Made by a program: the position numbers and the translations under genes. Positions 8,697-17,136 of a stretch of 64,000 nucleotides of DNA are shown in pieces. Positions within the stretch are counted from its first letter, which is position 1. Each line of letters begins with the position of its first letter. The notes under the pieces were generated by a model. That model was given only the letters and a program-made list of their open reading frames with translations. It ran no database searches and had not been told where the DNA came from. The DNA lies in contig NZ_FOCT01000003.1 in the NCBI RefSeq assembly GCF_900110185.1, forward strand, positions 124,001 through 188,000, written 5' to 3'. Source of the DNA: Nitrosospira multiformis (GTDB taxonomy: Bacteria > Pseudomonadota > Gammaproteobacteria > Burkholderiales > Nitrosomonadaceae).

Positions 8697-10258
8697 TCCA
8701 GAACCCTTACGTCGAGCGTATTCGGCAGATAAACCTGTGTCCAGAACTTTGCAGTCGGATTGGGCAGCACCTCGAATACATGGGCGATCTCCACGATATC
8801 GAAGAACAGTGCCTGTTGATGGGCGTTGACGGGGTGTGTGAGTGAAATTCTCAAGCTGTATCTGCCATCGGTCAGCGGGAGCGATGTCCGGTAAAGCACC
8901 TCGGCCTGCTGCGATGGCTCCAGGGTCAGCAGCGTCTGTCTTTGCATGAGGAAGTCCGCTCCTATTACCGGCGTCCGGTTTTTATCGCAAATTTTGTAGT
9001 TGACTGAAAAAGTACAGATGCGGGCGGCTTCAACGATGATCCGTATGAGGACTGATTGTCCGAATTCTGCCGAGCGTATCGGCAGTCCTTTATCATCTGT
9101 CATTTCCGCATAAATTACACGCACATCGCCGGTTCCCGAGCGACTGTGGTTTGCATTTTCAGCAAAGCGCGCAAGATGTTCCTTCTCCACGCTCTGGAAC
9201 GGGCTTGCCGCCGTAAAGGATCCAGACGCGGCTCCAGACGCTGCCTCCGGGCTGGTGGGGGAAGCAGTACGGTGGGGGGGAATGATCCCGGTCTCAGAAG
9301 CGTTGGGTGTGCTCGCGGTTCTCGAATCGTTGTTTCCAGAAACGGTTACGTTTATTTTCCGGTTGTTTGCTTCCTGCACCTCACGAATATAGCGTGCAAC
9401 GACGTCAGGAGTAGGACCGATTTCCAGTGCCCGGCCCTGCTTGAGGTAAAGGGTGCGCTCACATAAGGCGCTCACCGCTCCCACATCATGACTGACAAAC
9501 AGAATGGTGGTACTGCGTTCCTGCATCTTCTTCAATATCACCATGCACTTCGCCTGGAACTCCATGTCTCCCACCGCCAGTGCTTCATCTATGATCAGTA
9601 CCTCCGGCTCAACCGAGATGGCGACGGCGAATGCAAGGCGTACGTACATGCCGCTTGAGTACGTCTTTACCGGTTGGTCGAGGAAATCGCCAATGTCGGC
9701 ATAAGCGGCGATGCGCTCGTAGCGCTGTCTGATCTCACCAGGATTCAATCCCGCAATCGATGCCGCCATATGGATATTCTCGCGGCCGGTAAATTCTCCG
9801 TTGAAGCCGGCTCCCAGCTCAAGCAAAGCCGAGACCTTGCCTTTGATATATATTTCACCCTGGGTGGGTGTCAGCGTTCCCGCGATCAGTTGCAGCAGCG
9901 TGCTTTTCCCGGATCCGTTCGGACCGATGATCCCAAAGGTTTCTCCACGACGAATCTCAAAGGAAATGCTGTCCAGCGCCCGGAATTCCCGATACAGTTG
10001 CTTCCGGTTACCCCACAAGCCTTGCAGCAGCCGGTCCTGCGAACGGCCATAAATGCGATAGGTCTTTGACAGGCCCGATACGCGAAGCGCAATATCTGCG
10101 CTATTGATATCATCGGTTGCCGTTGGCGGAGAGGAGGCCATGGAGGAGTCGCCTCTTGTTTCGGCTGTGAGTTCTCTCGGGACTGTCATTACAAAGTCCC
10201 GTTGAGGTTTCGTTCTGGCACGATCAGACGCTTTGGATGGAATGGGGAAGTATGGCAT
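8693..10258 (-). CDS. ABC transporter ATP-binding protein, Wzt-like (polysaccharide export)
   Basis: A 521-residue nucleotide-binding subunit of an ABC-2-type polysaccharide exporter. The ATPase core shows Walker A GPNGSGKST, signature YSSGM, Walker B VLIIDEALAVGD and the H-loop FVSHD. The motif LLELGAGFNGEFTGRENI is characteristic of Wzt/TagH/KpsT proteins. A C-terminal domain of about 170 residues (VRVIYAEMTDDKGLPI... SVNYKICDKN) looks like the Wzt carbohydrate-binding beta-sandwich that reads the modified glycan end. The N-terminal 50 residues are unusual, and internal Mets at 10189 or 10141 could be the start. It is the first gene of the operon. The membrane partner Wzm, normally adjacent, is absent here. 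Confidence 0.88.
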   Translation of the reverse strand: MPYFPIPSKASDRARTKPQRDFVMTVPRELTAETRGDSSMASSPPTATDDINSADIALRVSGLSKTYRIYGRSQDRLLQGLWGNRKQLYREFRALDSISFEIRRGETFGIIGPNGSGKSTLLQLIAGTLTPTQGEIYIKGKVSALLELGAGFNGEFTGRENIHMAASIAGLNPGEIRQRYERIAAYADIGDFLDQPVKTYSSGMYVRLAFAVAISVEPEVLIIDEALAVGDMEFQAKCMVILKKMQERSTTILFVSHDVGAVSALCERTLYLKQGRALEIGPTPDVVARYIREVQEANNRKINVTVSGNNDSRTASTPNASETGIIPPHRTASPTSPEAASGAASGSFTAASPFQSVEKEHLARFAENANHSRSGTGDVRVIYAEMTDDKGLPIRSAEFGQSVLIRIIVEAARICTFSVNYKICDKNRTPVIGADFLMQRQTLLTLEPSQQAEVLYRTSLPLTDGRYSLRISLTHPVNAHQQALFFDIVEIAHVFEVLPNPTAKFWTQVYLPNTLDVRVLE

Positions 10259-10378
10259 GTATGTAATGTATGCCGAGAATTATCTTAGTCGAGAACCGGG
10301 GTTCCTGCTACTGGTGCCTGAAGTATCCGGAGTATCAGGAATTGCCCAGGTTCAAGTTTGTCAATGCAGAGCTGACTC

Positions 10379-11161
10379 ATGAGGGAAGCGAGTATCCACC
10401 CGACAGCCGTTGTCCATCCCGGTGCACAACTTGGCGCGGATGTCACCATCGGGGCTTATTCCATCGTGGAAGAGCATGTTGCGATTGGCGACGATACCTG
10501 GATCGGGCCGCACGTTGTCATAAAGGGGCATACGCGCATCGGAGGCAATAACCGGATTTTCCAGTTCTGCTCGCTAGGGGATGAGCCGCAGGACAAGAAA
10601 TACAAGGGTGAACCAACCCGATTGGAAATAGGCGAGCGAAATACGATTCGCGAGTTTTGCACTTTCAACCGGGGTACCGCTCAAGGCGCGGGTGTTACTC
10701 GCCTCGGGAATGACAATTTCGTGATGGCTTACGTCCATCTGGCGCATGATTGCCACGTGGGTAACTTCACGACCTTTACCAATAACGCTTCCCTGGCCGG
10801 CCATGTCCAGGTGGGCGATTACGCGGGACTCGGAGGATTCACCTCCGTCCATCAGTTCGTTCGCGTGGGCGCCTACAGCTTTACCGGTTTAGGCACTGTG
10901 CTGACTCAGGACCTGCCGCCTTATCTCCTGGCGGCAGGAAATCCCGCCATGCCTTACGGTCTGAACTGGAGAGAACTCAAGCGCCGGGGATTTTCCGAAT
11001 CCACCATTCGCGCACTGAAAAGTGCTTACAAGCTGGTATACCGCTCCGGCCTCGCATTGAAAGAAGCGGAAGCGCAGCTCATGCAGCTTGCTGGCGATAC
11101 ACCGTCTGTCCAACGCTTTCTTGATTTTATTTCTGTGCGAGGACGTGGAATTATCCGATGA
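10379..11161 (+). CDS. lpxA: Acyl-ACP--UDP-N-acetylglucosamine O-acyltransferase (LpxA)
   Basis: First committed enzyme of lipid A synthesis, transferring an R-3-hydroxyacyl chain to UDP-GlcNAc in the cytoplasm. The 260 residues match the usual length (262 in E. coli). The N-terminal two thirds are hexapeptide repeats forming a left-handed beta helix (IHPTAVVHPGAQLGADVTIGAY...). The catalytic His is in HLAHDCHVGN, and the LpxA-specific GEPTRLEIGERNTIRE and AAGNPAMPYGLNWRELKRRGFS are present. The helical C-terminus ends in GIIR. It diverges from the wzt operon with a 120-bp gap, and the usual neighbours lpxD, fabZ and lpxB are absent, so it may be a second, stand-alone copy. Confidence 0.92.
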   Translation: MREASIHPTAVVHPGAQLGADVTIGAYSIVEEHVAIGDDTWIGPHVVIKGHTRIGGNNRIFQFCSLGDEPQDKKYKGEPTRLEIGERNTIREFCTFNRGTAQGAGVTRLGNDNFVMAYVHLAHDCHVGNFTTFTNNASLAGHVQVGDYAGLGGFTSVHQFVRVGAYSFTGLGTVLTQDLPPYLLAAGNPAMPYGLNWRELKRRGFSESTIRALKSAYKLVYRSGLALKEAEAQLMQLAGDTPSVQRFLDFISVRGRGIIR

Positions 11162-11453
11162 TTGGTTAGCAGGGCGGATCTTTTCAGCACGGTAAGCATT
11201 TGGGAAGTTGCAATCAAGAATTCGCTTGGTAAAATAAGCTCTCAGTACTCAGCGGAAAGGATTGCACAAGCAGCTTTGGAATCGGGTTTTATCGAATTAC
11301 TTGTTACTTCAAAGCATGCAACCCGGGCTATAACCTGCCTTTCACCCCCACGATCCTTTCGATCGACTGCTGATTGCGCAGATGCTTGCGCGGCTTATAA
11401 GCGCCGACTCCGCGTTGATGCCCGTTGCGTTATTCGTTTTTTTGCTGAGGTAG
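11162..11453 (+). pseudogene. Relic of a VapC-like PIN-domain toxin gene
   Basis: Immediately after the lpxA stop, the plus strand encodes ADLFSTVSIWEVAIKNSLGK and then ERIAQAALESGFIELLVTSKHA, the middle of a VapC PIN domain. Near 11345 the match jumps to another frame and continues as HDPFDRLLIAQMLARLISAD, a hallmark PIN segment, ending at the stop 11451-11453. The N-terminal third with the first catalytic Asp and the C-terminal end are missing, and no antitoxin gene is visible. The first frame runs on into the downstream protease gene, which would give a false 454-residue fusion. Confidence 0.75.
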
Positions 11454-11497
11454 GACGTGGGTTTACTGAATCACAATCTGAGCGGGAGAATCGTCAT

Positions 11498-12526
11498 ATG
11501 AAGAATCAAAAACAGAAAGCGATTGCACAGGCAACGCGGGCGGTAGTTAACGGAGGATTGTTTGCAAGTTGCCTGTCGTTCAGTCTCATTGCAAATGCGA
11601 GCATCAATTTCCAGTTCGTATACAAGGATGCGCCAGGTACGGGATTTCTCGATCCCGTAAACGGCGCCAGTCGACAAGCTGCGCTCAATACTGCTGCCAC
11701 GGAATTCTCCAGAATGTTTGGCAGCCACTTCGCCAACTCAGGAACCATTGTGCTGGAAGCGACGGCCACGAATGATCCCCAGAGCGATACCCTGGCAGGG
11801 GCCGGCAGTGAATATGTCATTCCCAACGTAGCGGGATTCAATCTCAACGAGGTCGTGCGCGAGAAACTCCAGACAGGGATTGATCCCAACGGAAGCAGAC
11901 CCGATGGCTCTCTCGACATTAACTTTGGGAGCAAATGGGAGCTTGGCTTCAACACGCCCGTTTCGAGTGAGCGCTACGACTTCTACTCCACGATGTTCCA
12001 CGAATTTACGCATACGCTTGGTTTTTCTTCATCCGTAGGACAATTTGGTGATCCGCTCGGGGGTACAAAGGATGCGGGAAGCTGGAGCACCTTCGACAGC
12101 TATCTAGCAGACAAGAGCGGTAATCCGATCATTGATCCCACGACTTTCGCGCTCAATCAGACTGTCTGGAATGCAGGCAGCGTGGGAGGCACCAGTCCCT
12201 CGGGAGGCCTGTTCTTCGATGGACCTCACGCCATGGCAGCAAATGGAGGCAATCCGGTGGGTCTGTACACACCGTTTCCATGGGTGGAGGGGAGCAGTGT
12301 TTCCCATCTGGATGATAATAATAGCGCTTATGCGGGAATGATGATGCTGGCCGCCTCTGAGACGGGACCTTATGCCCGGGACTACAGCGCAGTCGAGATC
12401 GGCATGCTCCAGGATATTGGATATACGGTAACGGCTGTTCCAGAGCCGGAGGGCTACGCCATGATGCTGGCCGGCTTGGGCTTGCTGGGGTGGGGAACAC
12501 GGCGCAAAAAGCGCCATGACCAGTAA
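11498..12526 (+). CDS. PEP-CTERM-anchored zincin-like metalloprotease
   Basis: Exported protein of 342 residues. I chose ATG 11498 (MKNQKQKAIAQATRAVVNG) because a signal sequence (GGLFASCLSFSLIANAS) follows and GGGAG lies upstream; the longer frame reading back to 11162 belongs to a toxin relic. The zinc-binding motif HEFTHTLGF (His168, Glu169, His172) is of the HExxHxxGF type. The C-terminus VPEPEGYAMMLAGLGLLGWGTRRKKRHDQ has a VPEP box, a hydrophobic segment and a basic tail. This is a PEP-CTERM sorting signal, which directs exosortase-dependent processing and links to extracellular polysaccharide. Substrate is unknown. No exosortase gene is in the window. Confidence 0.85.
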   Translation: MKNQKQKAIAQATRAVVNGGLFASCLSFSLIANASINFQFVYKDAPGTGFLDPVNGASRQAALNTAATEFSRMFGSHFANSGTIVLEATATNDPQSDTLAGAGSEYVIPNVAGFNLNEVVREKLQTGIDPNGSRPDGSLDINFGSKWELGFNTPVSSERYDFYSTMFHEFTHTLGFSSSVGQFGDPLGGTKDAGSWSTFDSYLADKSGNPIIDPTTFALNQTVWNAGSVGGTSPSGGLFFDGPHAMAANGGNPVGLYTPFPWVEGSSVSHLDDNNSAYAGMMMLAASETGPYARDYSAVEIGMLQDIGYTVTAVPEPEGYAMMLAGLGLLGWGTRRKKRHDQ

Positions 12527-13130
12527 TGCTGGGGAGATAATCTTTCTTGCCGCCGCCTTATCCTTATGGCGGCGGCGCAGTCTGACCTCTTGGGCACTGT
12601 TACCGCGATATCGAACTTCTCTTGCCAGGCTGCTCCCTGTTTTCATATTGTTTTTTGCCGGGTCAACGCCCATGGCAGCCGAGCGCACTTTGGGGCCTGA
12701 TGGTCCTCCACTCGCTTATCCGATCCAGGAGGTCAATCTCCATCTGATCCGACAGGCAGGCAATGCGGCCTTTCCTGTACAGCGGATCAGCCTGTCAGGC
12801 AAGGGAAGCGCTACTTTCGAACGGGGTAATGAACTTCTGCAAGTTGCTTACCCAACCGCCGAACTGATTGACCTCCTGAACGAGCTTTACAAGATTCGTT
12901 TCTTTGAACTTCCCTCGCAATACACCACGCGTTATTCTGTCTTTCTCAAGGAAGATGGGATGATTGCGACTTCTGCATTGCGCATGATGGATACAGGGAG
13001 CACGCGCATCTGTTTTGCGGTGACCGGTTATGAAAAATGTATTACGTATGGGCGTGATGGCCCCCACGACCTGGAGAATATCGTCAATCGCGTTTTTGAC
13101 GATATTGAGAAGCAGGTGAAGCGGAAATAG
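12516..13130 (+). CDS. Putative exported protein of unknown function
   Basis: A 204-residue frame whose ATG lies 11 bp inside the end of the protease gene. Residues about 25-53 contain a hydrophobic stretch ending in a plausible signal-peptidase site (LLPVFILFFAGSTPMAAERT), so the actual start may lie further downstream. The mature part has ISLSGKGSATFERG and LNELYKIRFFELPSQYTTRY. This pattern resembles small secreted domains of the DUF6438 kind, but I recognise it only loosely. Two Cys near the C-terminus (RICFAVTGYEKCITY) could form a disulfide. Close coupling to the PEP-CTERM protease suggests co-transcription. Function unknown. Confidence 0.68.
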   Translation: MTSNAGEIIFLAAALSLWRRRSLTSWALLPRYRTSLARLLPVFILFFAGSTPMAAERTLGPDGPPLAYPIQEVNLHLIRQAGNAAFPVQRISLSGKGSATFERGNELLQVAYPTAELIDLLNELYKIRFFELPSQYTTRYSVFLKEDGMIATSALRMMDTGSTRICFAVTGYEKCITYGRDGPHDLENIVNRVFDDIEKQVKRK

Positions 13131-13365
13131 CGCGGAAAGCATTAGTTGGGGCTCAATGCTCTGTCCCTGTATTAGAGAAGCCCGTGGGCTTGTAGAACTC
13201 ACTCAATAAGGTTGGGTTCGTTGGTCATGTCTATTTTATGGATTCGTTGCGAGAAGAAGAGCGCCCTGCATCCTTTCAGAATCGTGCTCAATCGTCTCGC
13301 ACAGGTCTTTTGCTTGGTAAACAATAAGAAGTTGATCCTGACATTCTCTTGAAAGAGGAGGTAGC

Positions 13366-13656
13366 ATGGCAAATGAGGGTTACCACGAACCCATTGAGGA
13401 GCTCTCCGACGAAACACGGGATATGCACAAGGCGATTGTTTCGCTGATGGAAGAATTGGAGGCTATAGACTGGTATAACCAGCGCGTGGATTCCTGCAAG
13501 GACGAGGAACTCAAGGCAATCCTTGCGCATAACCGCGATGAGGAAAAGGAACATGCGGCAATGGTGCTCGAATGGATTCGCCGTAAGGACCCGGTCTTTT
13601 CGATGGAAATGAGAGATTACCTGTTCACCGACAAGCCCATCGCCCACAAATCATGA
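13366..13656 (+). CDS. EncFtn-like ferritin (encapsulated-ferritin family), stand-alone
   Basis: Small iron-oxidising ferritin-like protein of 96 residues. It closely follows the encapsulated ferritin pattern: HEPIEELSDETRDMHKAIVSLMEELEAIDWYNQRVD and AILAHNRDEEKEHAAM. By alignment with Rhodospirillum rubrum EncFtn from memory, the ferroxidase ligands are Glu30, Glu60 and His63, with accessory Glu29 and Glu32 and Trp36, and all are present. Family members form decamers with metal sites at dimer interfaces. The usual C-terminal encapsulin-targeting peptide (LGIGSLR-like) is absent: the protein ends in FTDKPIAHKS. No encapsulin shell gene is nearby. It has a good ribosome site (GAGGTAGC before the ATG). 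It probably works free in the cytoplasm. Confidence 0.88.
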   Translation: MANEGYHEPIEELSDETRDMHKAIVSLMEELEAIDWYNQRVDSCKDEELKAILAHNRDEEKEHAAMVLEWIRRKDPVFSMEMRDYLFTDKPIAHKS

Positions 13657-13675
13657 TCAGTGGGTGACCATTGAT

Positions 13676-14578
13676 TTATCCGGGCAAGCTTTTCAGCCAG
13701 CGTTCCCTTGCACTGCGCGCCTTAGCGAAAAGCCTTTCGAGTGCATCGCCATCGCCCTGCGCCAGTATTTTGCGCACGGCTGTCAATTCCTTCTGGTACG
13801 CATCGATCTGGTTGAGCAGCGCCTCCCGATTGCCAAGGCATATGTCGCGCCACATCTCGGGAGAGCTGCCAGCGATACGTGTGGAATCGCGGAAGCCGCT
13901 GCCGGCAAAGCTCAGCAGATCATTGTCTTGTGTTATATCGTTTGCGTCATCCCCGCCAGAGGCGACGTGATTCATCAGCGCGAAAGCAAGAACGTGGGGG
14001 AGATGGCTGACAGCGGCCAGTATCTCGTCGTGCCGGTTCGCACTCATTTGAGAAACCCGCGCGCCGCAAGCATCCCATAATTCCGTTACTTTTTGCGTTG
14101 CCTCTCGACTGGTTTCCTCAAGTGGGGTCAGTACAACATTTTTACCGCGAAATAGATCTGCATTGGCTGCGCCTGCTCCACTCCTTTCCGCACCGGCAAC
14201 GGGGTGTCCGGGAACAAAATTTTTCAGATGAGGAGCGAGATGGGAGCGTGCCGCCGCTACCACATCCTGCTTAGTACTGCCCGCATCTGTCACGATGGTG
14301 GAGGGCGCAAGGTATGCGGATATCTGCGCCATGATTTCGCTGGTTTGTCCGACAGGTACGGCAAGGAACACCAGTTCCGCATCCTTCAAGGCGGACTCAA
14401 CGTCGTCGGCAATCTCATCTATCTCACCCAGCGCAAGGGCTCGCTGCATGTTTTCCCTGCTGCGACCAACGCCGGTAATATGCTGCACCCTCCCAGCCTC
14501 GCGCAACGCAAGCGCGAATGAACCGCCGATCAAGCCTACCCCGAAAACCACCAGTTTGTGGATCACAGTAGTAGTCAT
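13676..14578 (-). CDS. tyrA: Prephenate dehydrogenase (TyrA)
   Basis: Converts prephenate (or arogenate) to the tyrosine precursor using NAD(P). The dinucleotide-binding motif VVFGVGLIGGSFALALREAG opens the protein, followed by DAELVFLAVPVGQT, VTDAGSTKQDVV and the substrate-site block FVPGHPVAGAERSGAGAA with the catalytic His. The helical C-terminal half (SHLPHVLAFALMNHV, GSGFRDSTRIAGSSPEMWRDI) is typical. I use the ATG at 14578 because the fold starts right after it; the frame is open to 14635. Last gene of the minus-strand aromatic cluster, 82 bp after the DAHP synthase. The aroA-cmk-rpsA genes that often follow in betaproteobacteria are not here. Confidence 0.93.
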   Translation of the reverse strand: MTTTVIHKLVVFGVGLIGGSFALALREAGRVQHITGVGRSRENMQRALALGEIDEIADDVESALKDAELVFLAVPVGQTSEIMAQISAYLAPSTIVTDAGSTKQDVVAAARSHLAPHLKNFVPGHPVAGAERSGAGAANADLFRGKNVVLTPLEETSREATQKVTELWDACGARVSQMSANRHDEILAAVSHLPHVLAFALMNHVASGGDDANDITQDNDLLSFAGSGFRDSTRIAGSSPEMWRDICLGNREALLNQIDAYQKELTAVRKILAQGDGDALERLFAKARSARERWLKSLPG

Positions 14579-14660
14579 TGTCGGCATCGGTTTATATGGG
14601 GGGTTTATATGAGCGGTTGATATCAAGGCTCGCATGGCTATCAGGTGCAGCGGCTATTCA

Positions 14661-15677
14661 TCACAAACTCCGTCCGATTACTGCCGCTATTCCTTGCAGC
14701 GATCCCATCAGATCGCGGAATTCCTCGGGATTCAATGCCTGATCTGCGTCGCACCAGGCTTCGCATGGGTTAGGATGCGTCTCCACCAGCAGGCCATCCG
14801 CTCCCGCTGCAACTGCCGCGCGCGCAAGGGCGGGCACCATCCATGCCTTCCCTCCCGCATGGGAGGGATCGACGATCACCGGCAAGTGAGTTTCTTTTTT
14901 CAGCACGGGGATGCAGGTTACATCCATTACGTTGCGATAAGCAGTTTCAAAGGTGCGTATGCCGCGTTCGCAGAAAATGATGTTATGGTTGCCTCCGGCG
15001 GCGATGTATTCTGCCGCCATAAGCCACTCGGAAACGGTTGCTGACATGCCGCGCTTGAGTATCACCGGCTTGTTGATGCGCCCCACTTCTTTCAAAAGTT
15101 CGAAGTTCTGCATGCTGCGTGTACCGATCTGGATCACATCCACGTCATACTCAAGGAAAGTGTCCAGCATGCGCGCATCCATCAATTCCGTGACGATTCG
15201 GAGGTTGTGCTTATCCGCAGCCTTGCGGAACATTTTCAATCCTTCTTCGCCATTGCCTTGGAAGGTATAGGGACTGGTACGGGGCTTGAAGGCGCCGCCC
15301 CGCATCAGCCGGCAGCCGGCATCCGAAACATGTTGCGCTGCCGAATCCATTTGCTCTTGCGTTTCCACCGAACAGGGGCCTCCGATCACCTGCACCTGAT
15401 CGCCGCCAATCGCCACACCTCCCACATTGATTATCGAATTATCCTTGTGCCATTCGCGCGACACGATCTTGTACTGCTTGACGATATGCATGGAATATTC
15501 GACGCCGCTCAGGGTATCGAACATTTCGGGACTGAGCTTGCGCTCATCGCCAACTGCACCGATTACGGTGCGCTCGGTGCCGCGCGAAACGTTCGCGTCG
15601 AGGTCGAAGCTTCTAATTTTTGCAACCACCGTTTCGATCTGCTCTTCGGTGGCGCCGTTATTCATGACTATGATCAC
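14661..15677 (-). CDS. aroF: 3-deoxy-7-phosphoheptulonate (DAHP) synthase, type I-beta
   Basis: Condenses phosphoenolpyruvate and erythrose-4-phosphate, the first step of the shikimate pathway. The 338 residues have a ferredoxin-like regulatory domain at the N-terminus ([21 protein letters not shown]..., about 1-70), as in the Thermotoga-type enzyme. The KDO8P/DAHP-synthase barrel follows, with [36 protein letters not shown] and VDPSHAGGK. The N-terminal domain usually carries feedback inhibition by Tyr or Phe. The ATG overlaps the hisC stop by 4 bp, so the two are coupled. The allele name among DAHP synthases is by convention. Confidence 0.93.
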   Translation of the reverse strand: MIIVMNNGATEEQIETVVAKIRSFDLDANVSRGTERTVIGAVGDERKLSPEMFDTLSGVEYSMHIVKQYKIVSREWHKDNSIINVGGVAIGGDQVQVIGGPCSVETQEQMDSAAQHVSDAGCRLMRGGAFKPRTSPYTFQGNGEEGLKMFRKAADKHNLRIVTELMDARMLDTFLEYDVDVIQIGTRSMQNFELLKEVGRINKPVILKRGMSATVSEWLMAAEYIAAGGNHNIIFCERGIRTFETAYRNVMDVTCIPVLKKETHLPVIVDPSHAGGKAWMVPALARAAVAAGADGLLVETHPNPCEAWCDADQALNPEEFRDLMGSLQGIAAVIGRSL

Positions 15678-16852
15678 GCTGATCCTCCCGATGCAACTTT
15701 GGGGATGCTCACCGTCATCTCCGGTATTGTGTCTGCTGTTACCCCTCCCGTCGTCTCCAGGGCTATCGCCAGCGATTTCAGGAATTTCTCATTTTCAGAT
15801 TCGAGCCCGACAGTTACCCGGAGATGTTCCGGCATTTCATAGATGCTGATGGGGCGGACAATCACACCCTGCTTCAGCAAACTCTCGTTTATTGCCTTGA
15901 CATTGCCTGGCACCCGGAAGCTCAGGAAGTTTCCGTAGGATGGAATGTACTCGATTCCCATCTGACGCAGTCCGGTGACAATCTGTAGCATGCCCGCCTG
16001 ATTGAGCGCATAAGAACGCTTTACGAACTCCTCATCCTGCAGCGCCGCCACCGCGCCGGCGAGACCGATATTGTTGACGTTGAATGGCTGGCGCACGCGG
16101 TTCATCAGACCGGCGACGTCAGGATGCGCAAGGCCGAAACCGACGCGCACGCCTGCCATACCGTAAGCTTTGGAGAAAGTGCGGGTAATGAGGAGATTGG
16201 GGAACTGCTTCAGCCAGGCAATGCTATCTCCCTTGAGGGCGGGTGGCAGATACTCGTTGTATGCTTCATCGAGTACAACCAGCACGTCCGGGGACACACG
16301 CTCGAGAAAGCGCAGCACATCATCGGCAGGCAGCAGCGTGCCGGTGGGATTGTTGGGATTGGCAATAAACACAACCCGTGTTTCAGGCGCGACAGCATCC
16401 AGCATGGCGTCAAGGTCATGGCCATAGTTCCTGGCGGGAACGGAAATGCCGATTCCACCCACCGCTTTCGTGACCAGTGGATAAACCGCAAAGGCATGCT
16501 GCGAATAAACGGTTGAGGCCCCCGGCTTCAGGAATACGCGGGCGGCCAACTCCAGAACGTCGTTGGAACCATTGCCCAGCACAATCTGATCGCTGGTCAC
16601 CTCATGGCGCTCGGACAGAGCTGCTTTCAGCTCAAACCCACTTCCGTCCGGATACAACGAAACCTCGTCGAGTGCCTTGCTCATTGCGCTCAGAGCCATT
16701 GGACTGGTTCCCAGAGGGTTTTCATTGGACGCAAGCTTAATGATGGACTGTTCATCCATCCCCATCTCCCGGGCCAGTTCAGAAATAGGCTTGCCGGGTT
16801 GATAGGGACTGATGGCACGGATATACGCAGGAGCGAGATCGCAAATATTCAT
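15674..16852 (-). CDS. hisC: Histidinol-phosphate/aromatic aminotransferase (HisC type)
   Basis: PLP-dependent class I/II aminotransferase of 392 residues. Key blocks are [49 protein letters not shown] and the PLP Lys in [18 protein letters not shown]. The C-terminus carries about 25 extra residues beyond the usual 360-370 ([15 protein letters not shown]...). Its place between pheA and the DAHP synthase suggests that here it transaminates prephenate, phenylpyruvate or hydroxyphenylpyruvate as much as histidinol phosphate. Such hisC2 copies are common in betaproteobacterial aromatic clusters. A 284-bp gap separates it from pheA. Confidence 0.92.
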   Translation of the reverse strand: MNICDLAPAYIRAISPYQPGKPISELAREMGMDEQSIIKLASNENPLGTSPMALSAMSKALDEVSLYPDGSGFELKAALSERHEVTSDQIVLGNGSNDVLELAARVFLKPGASTVYSQHAFAVYPLVTKAVGGIGISVPARNYGHDLDAMLDAVAPETRVVFIANPNNPTGTLLPADDVLRFLERVSPDVLVVLDEAYNEYLPPALKGDSIAWLKQFPNLLITRTFSKAYGMAGVRVGFGLAHPDVAGLMNRVRQPFNVNNIGLAGAVAALQDEEFVKRSYALNQAGMLQIVTGLRQMGIEYIPSYGNFLSFRVPGNVKAINESLLKQGVIVRPISIYEMPEHLRVTVGLESENEKFLKSLAIALETTGGVTADTIPEMTVSIPKVASGGSA

Positions 16853-17136
16853 AAGATGGTATCGTGAATTGCAGAGGGAAGAAAAAGCAGAAAATAATAA
16901 CCGTCAACAAGACAGGCAATCGCACAAAAAGCATGGATTCGTGCTTGCAATAGCCCGTTTCCCGGCCGTAGGCAAAATCTTCATCATGGCCGCGCCATCG
17001 GGGATTCTGGGGTGCGGAGCCGCAATGATATGACGCTGAATTTTTCGCAGGCAGGGTAACAGGATCATCGCACGGATTCACTTTACGGCATTTCGTGGCA
17101 GTGCATGGAGGTTTGTGAGAAAACAGAGGAGGAGGG
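16853..17136. other. Intergenic gap between pheA and hisC
   Basis: 284 bp with no convincing gene on either strand. I see no strong hairpin with a T-run and no clear promoter. It could hold the hisC promoter or the remains of lost sequence. Confidence 0.4.

Noticed and set aside
11162-12526. A single 454-residue protein starting at TTG 11162
   Set aside because: Its first 112 residues are a PIN-toxin relic read partly in the wrong frame; the ATG at 11498 has a ribosome site and starts a signal peptide.
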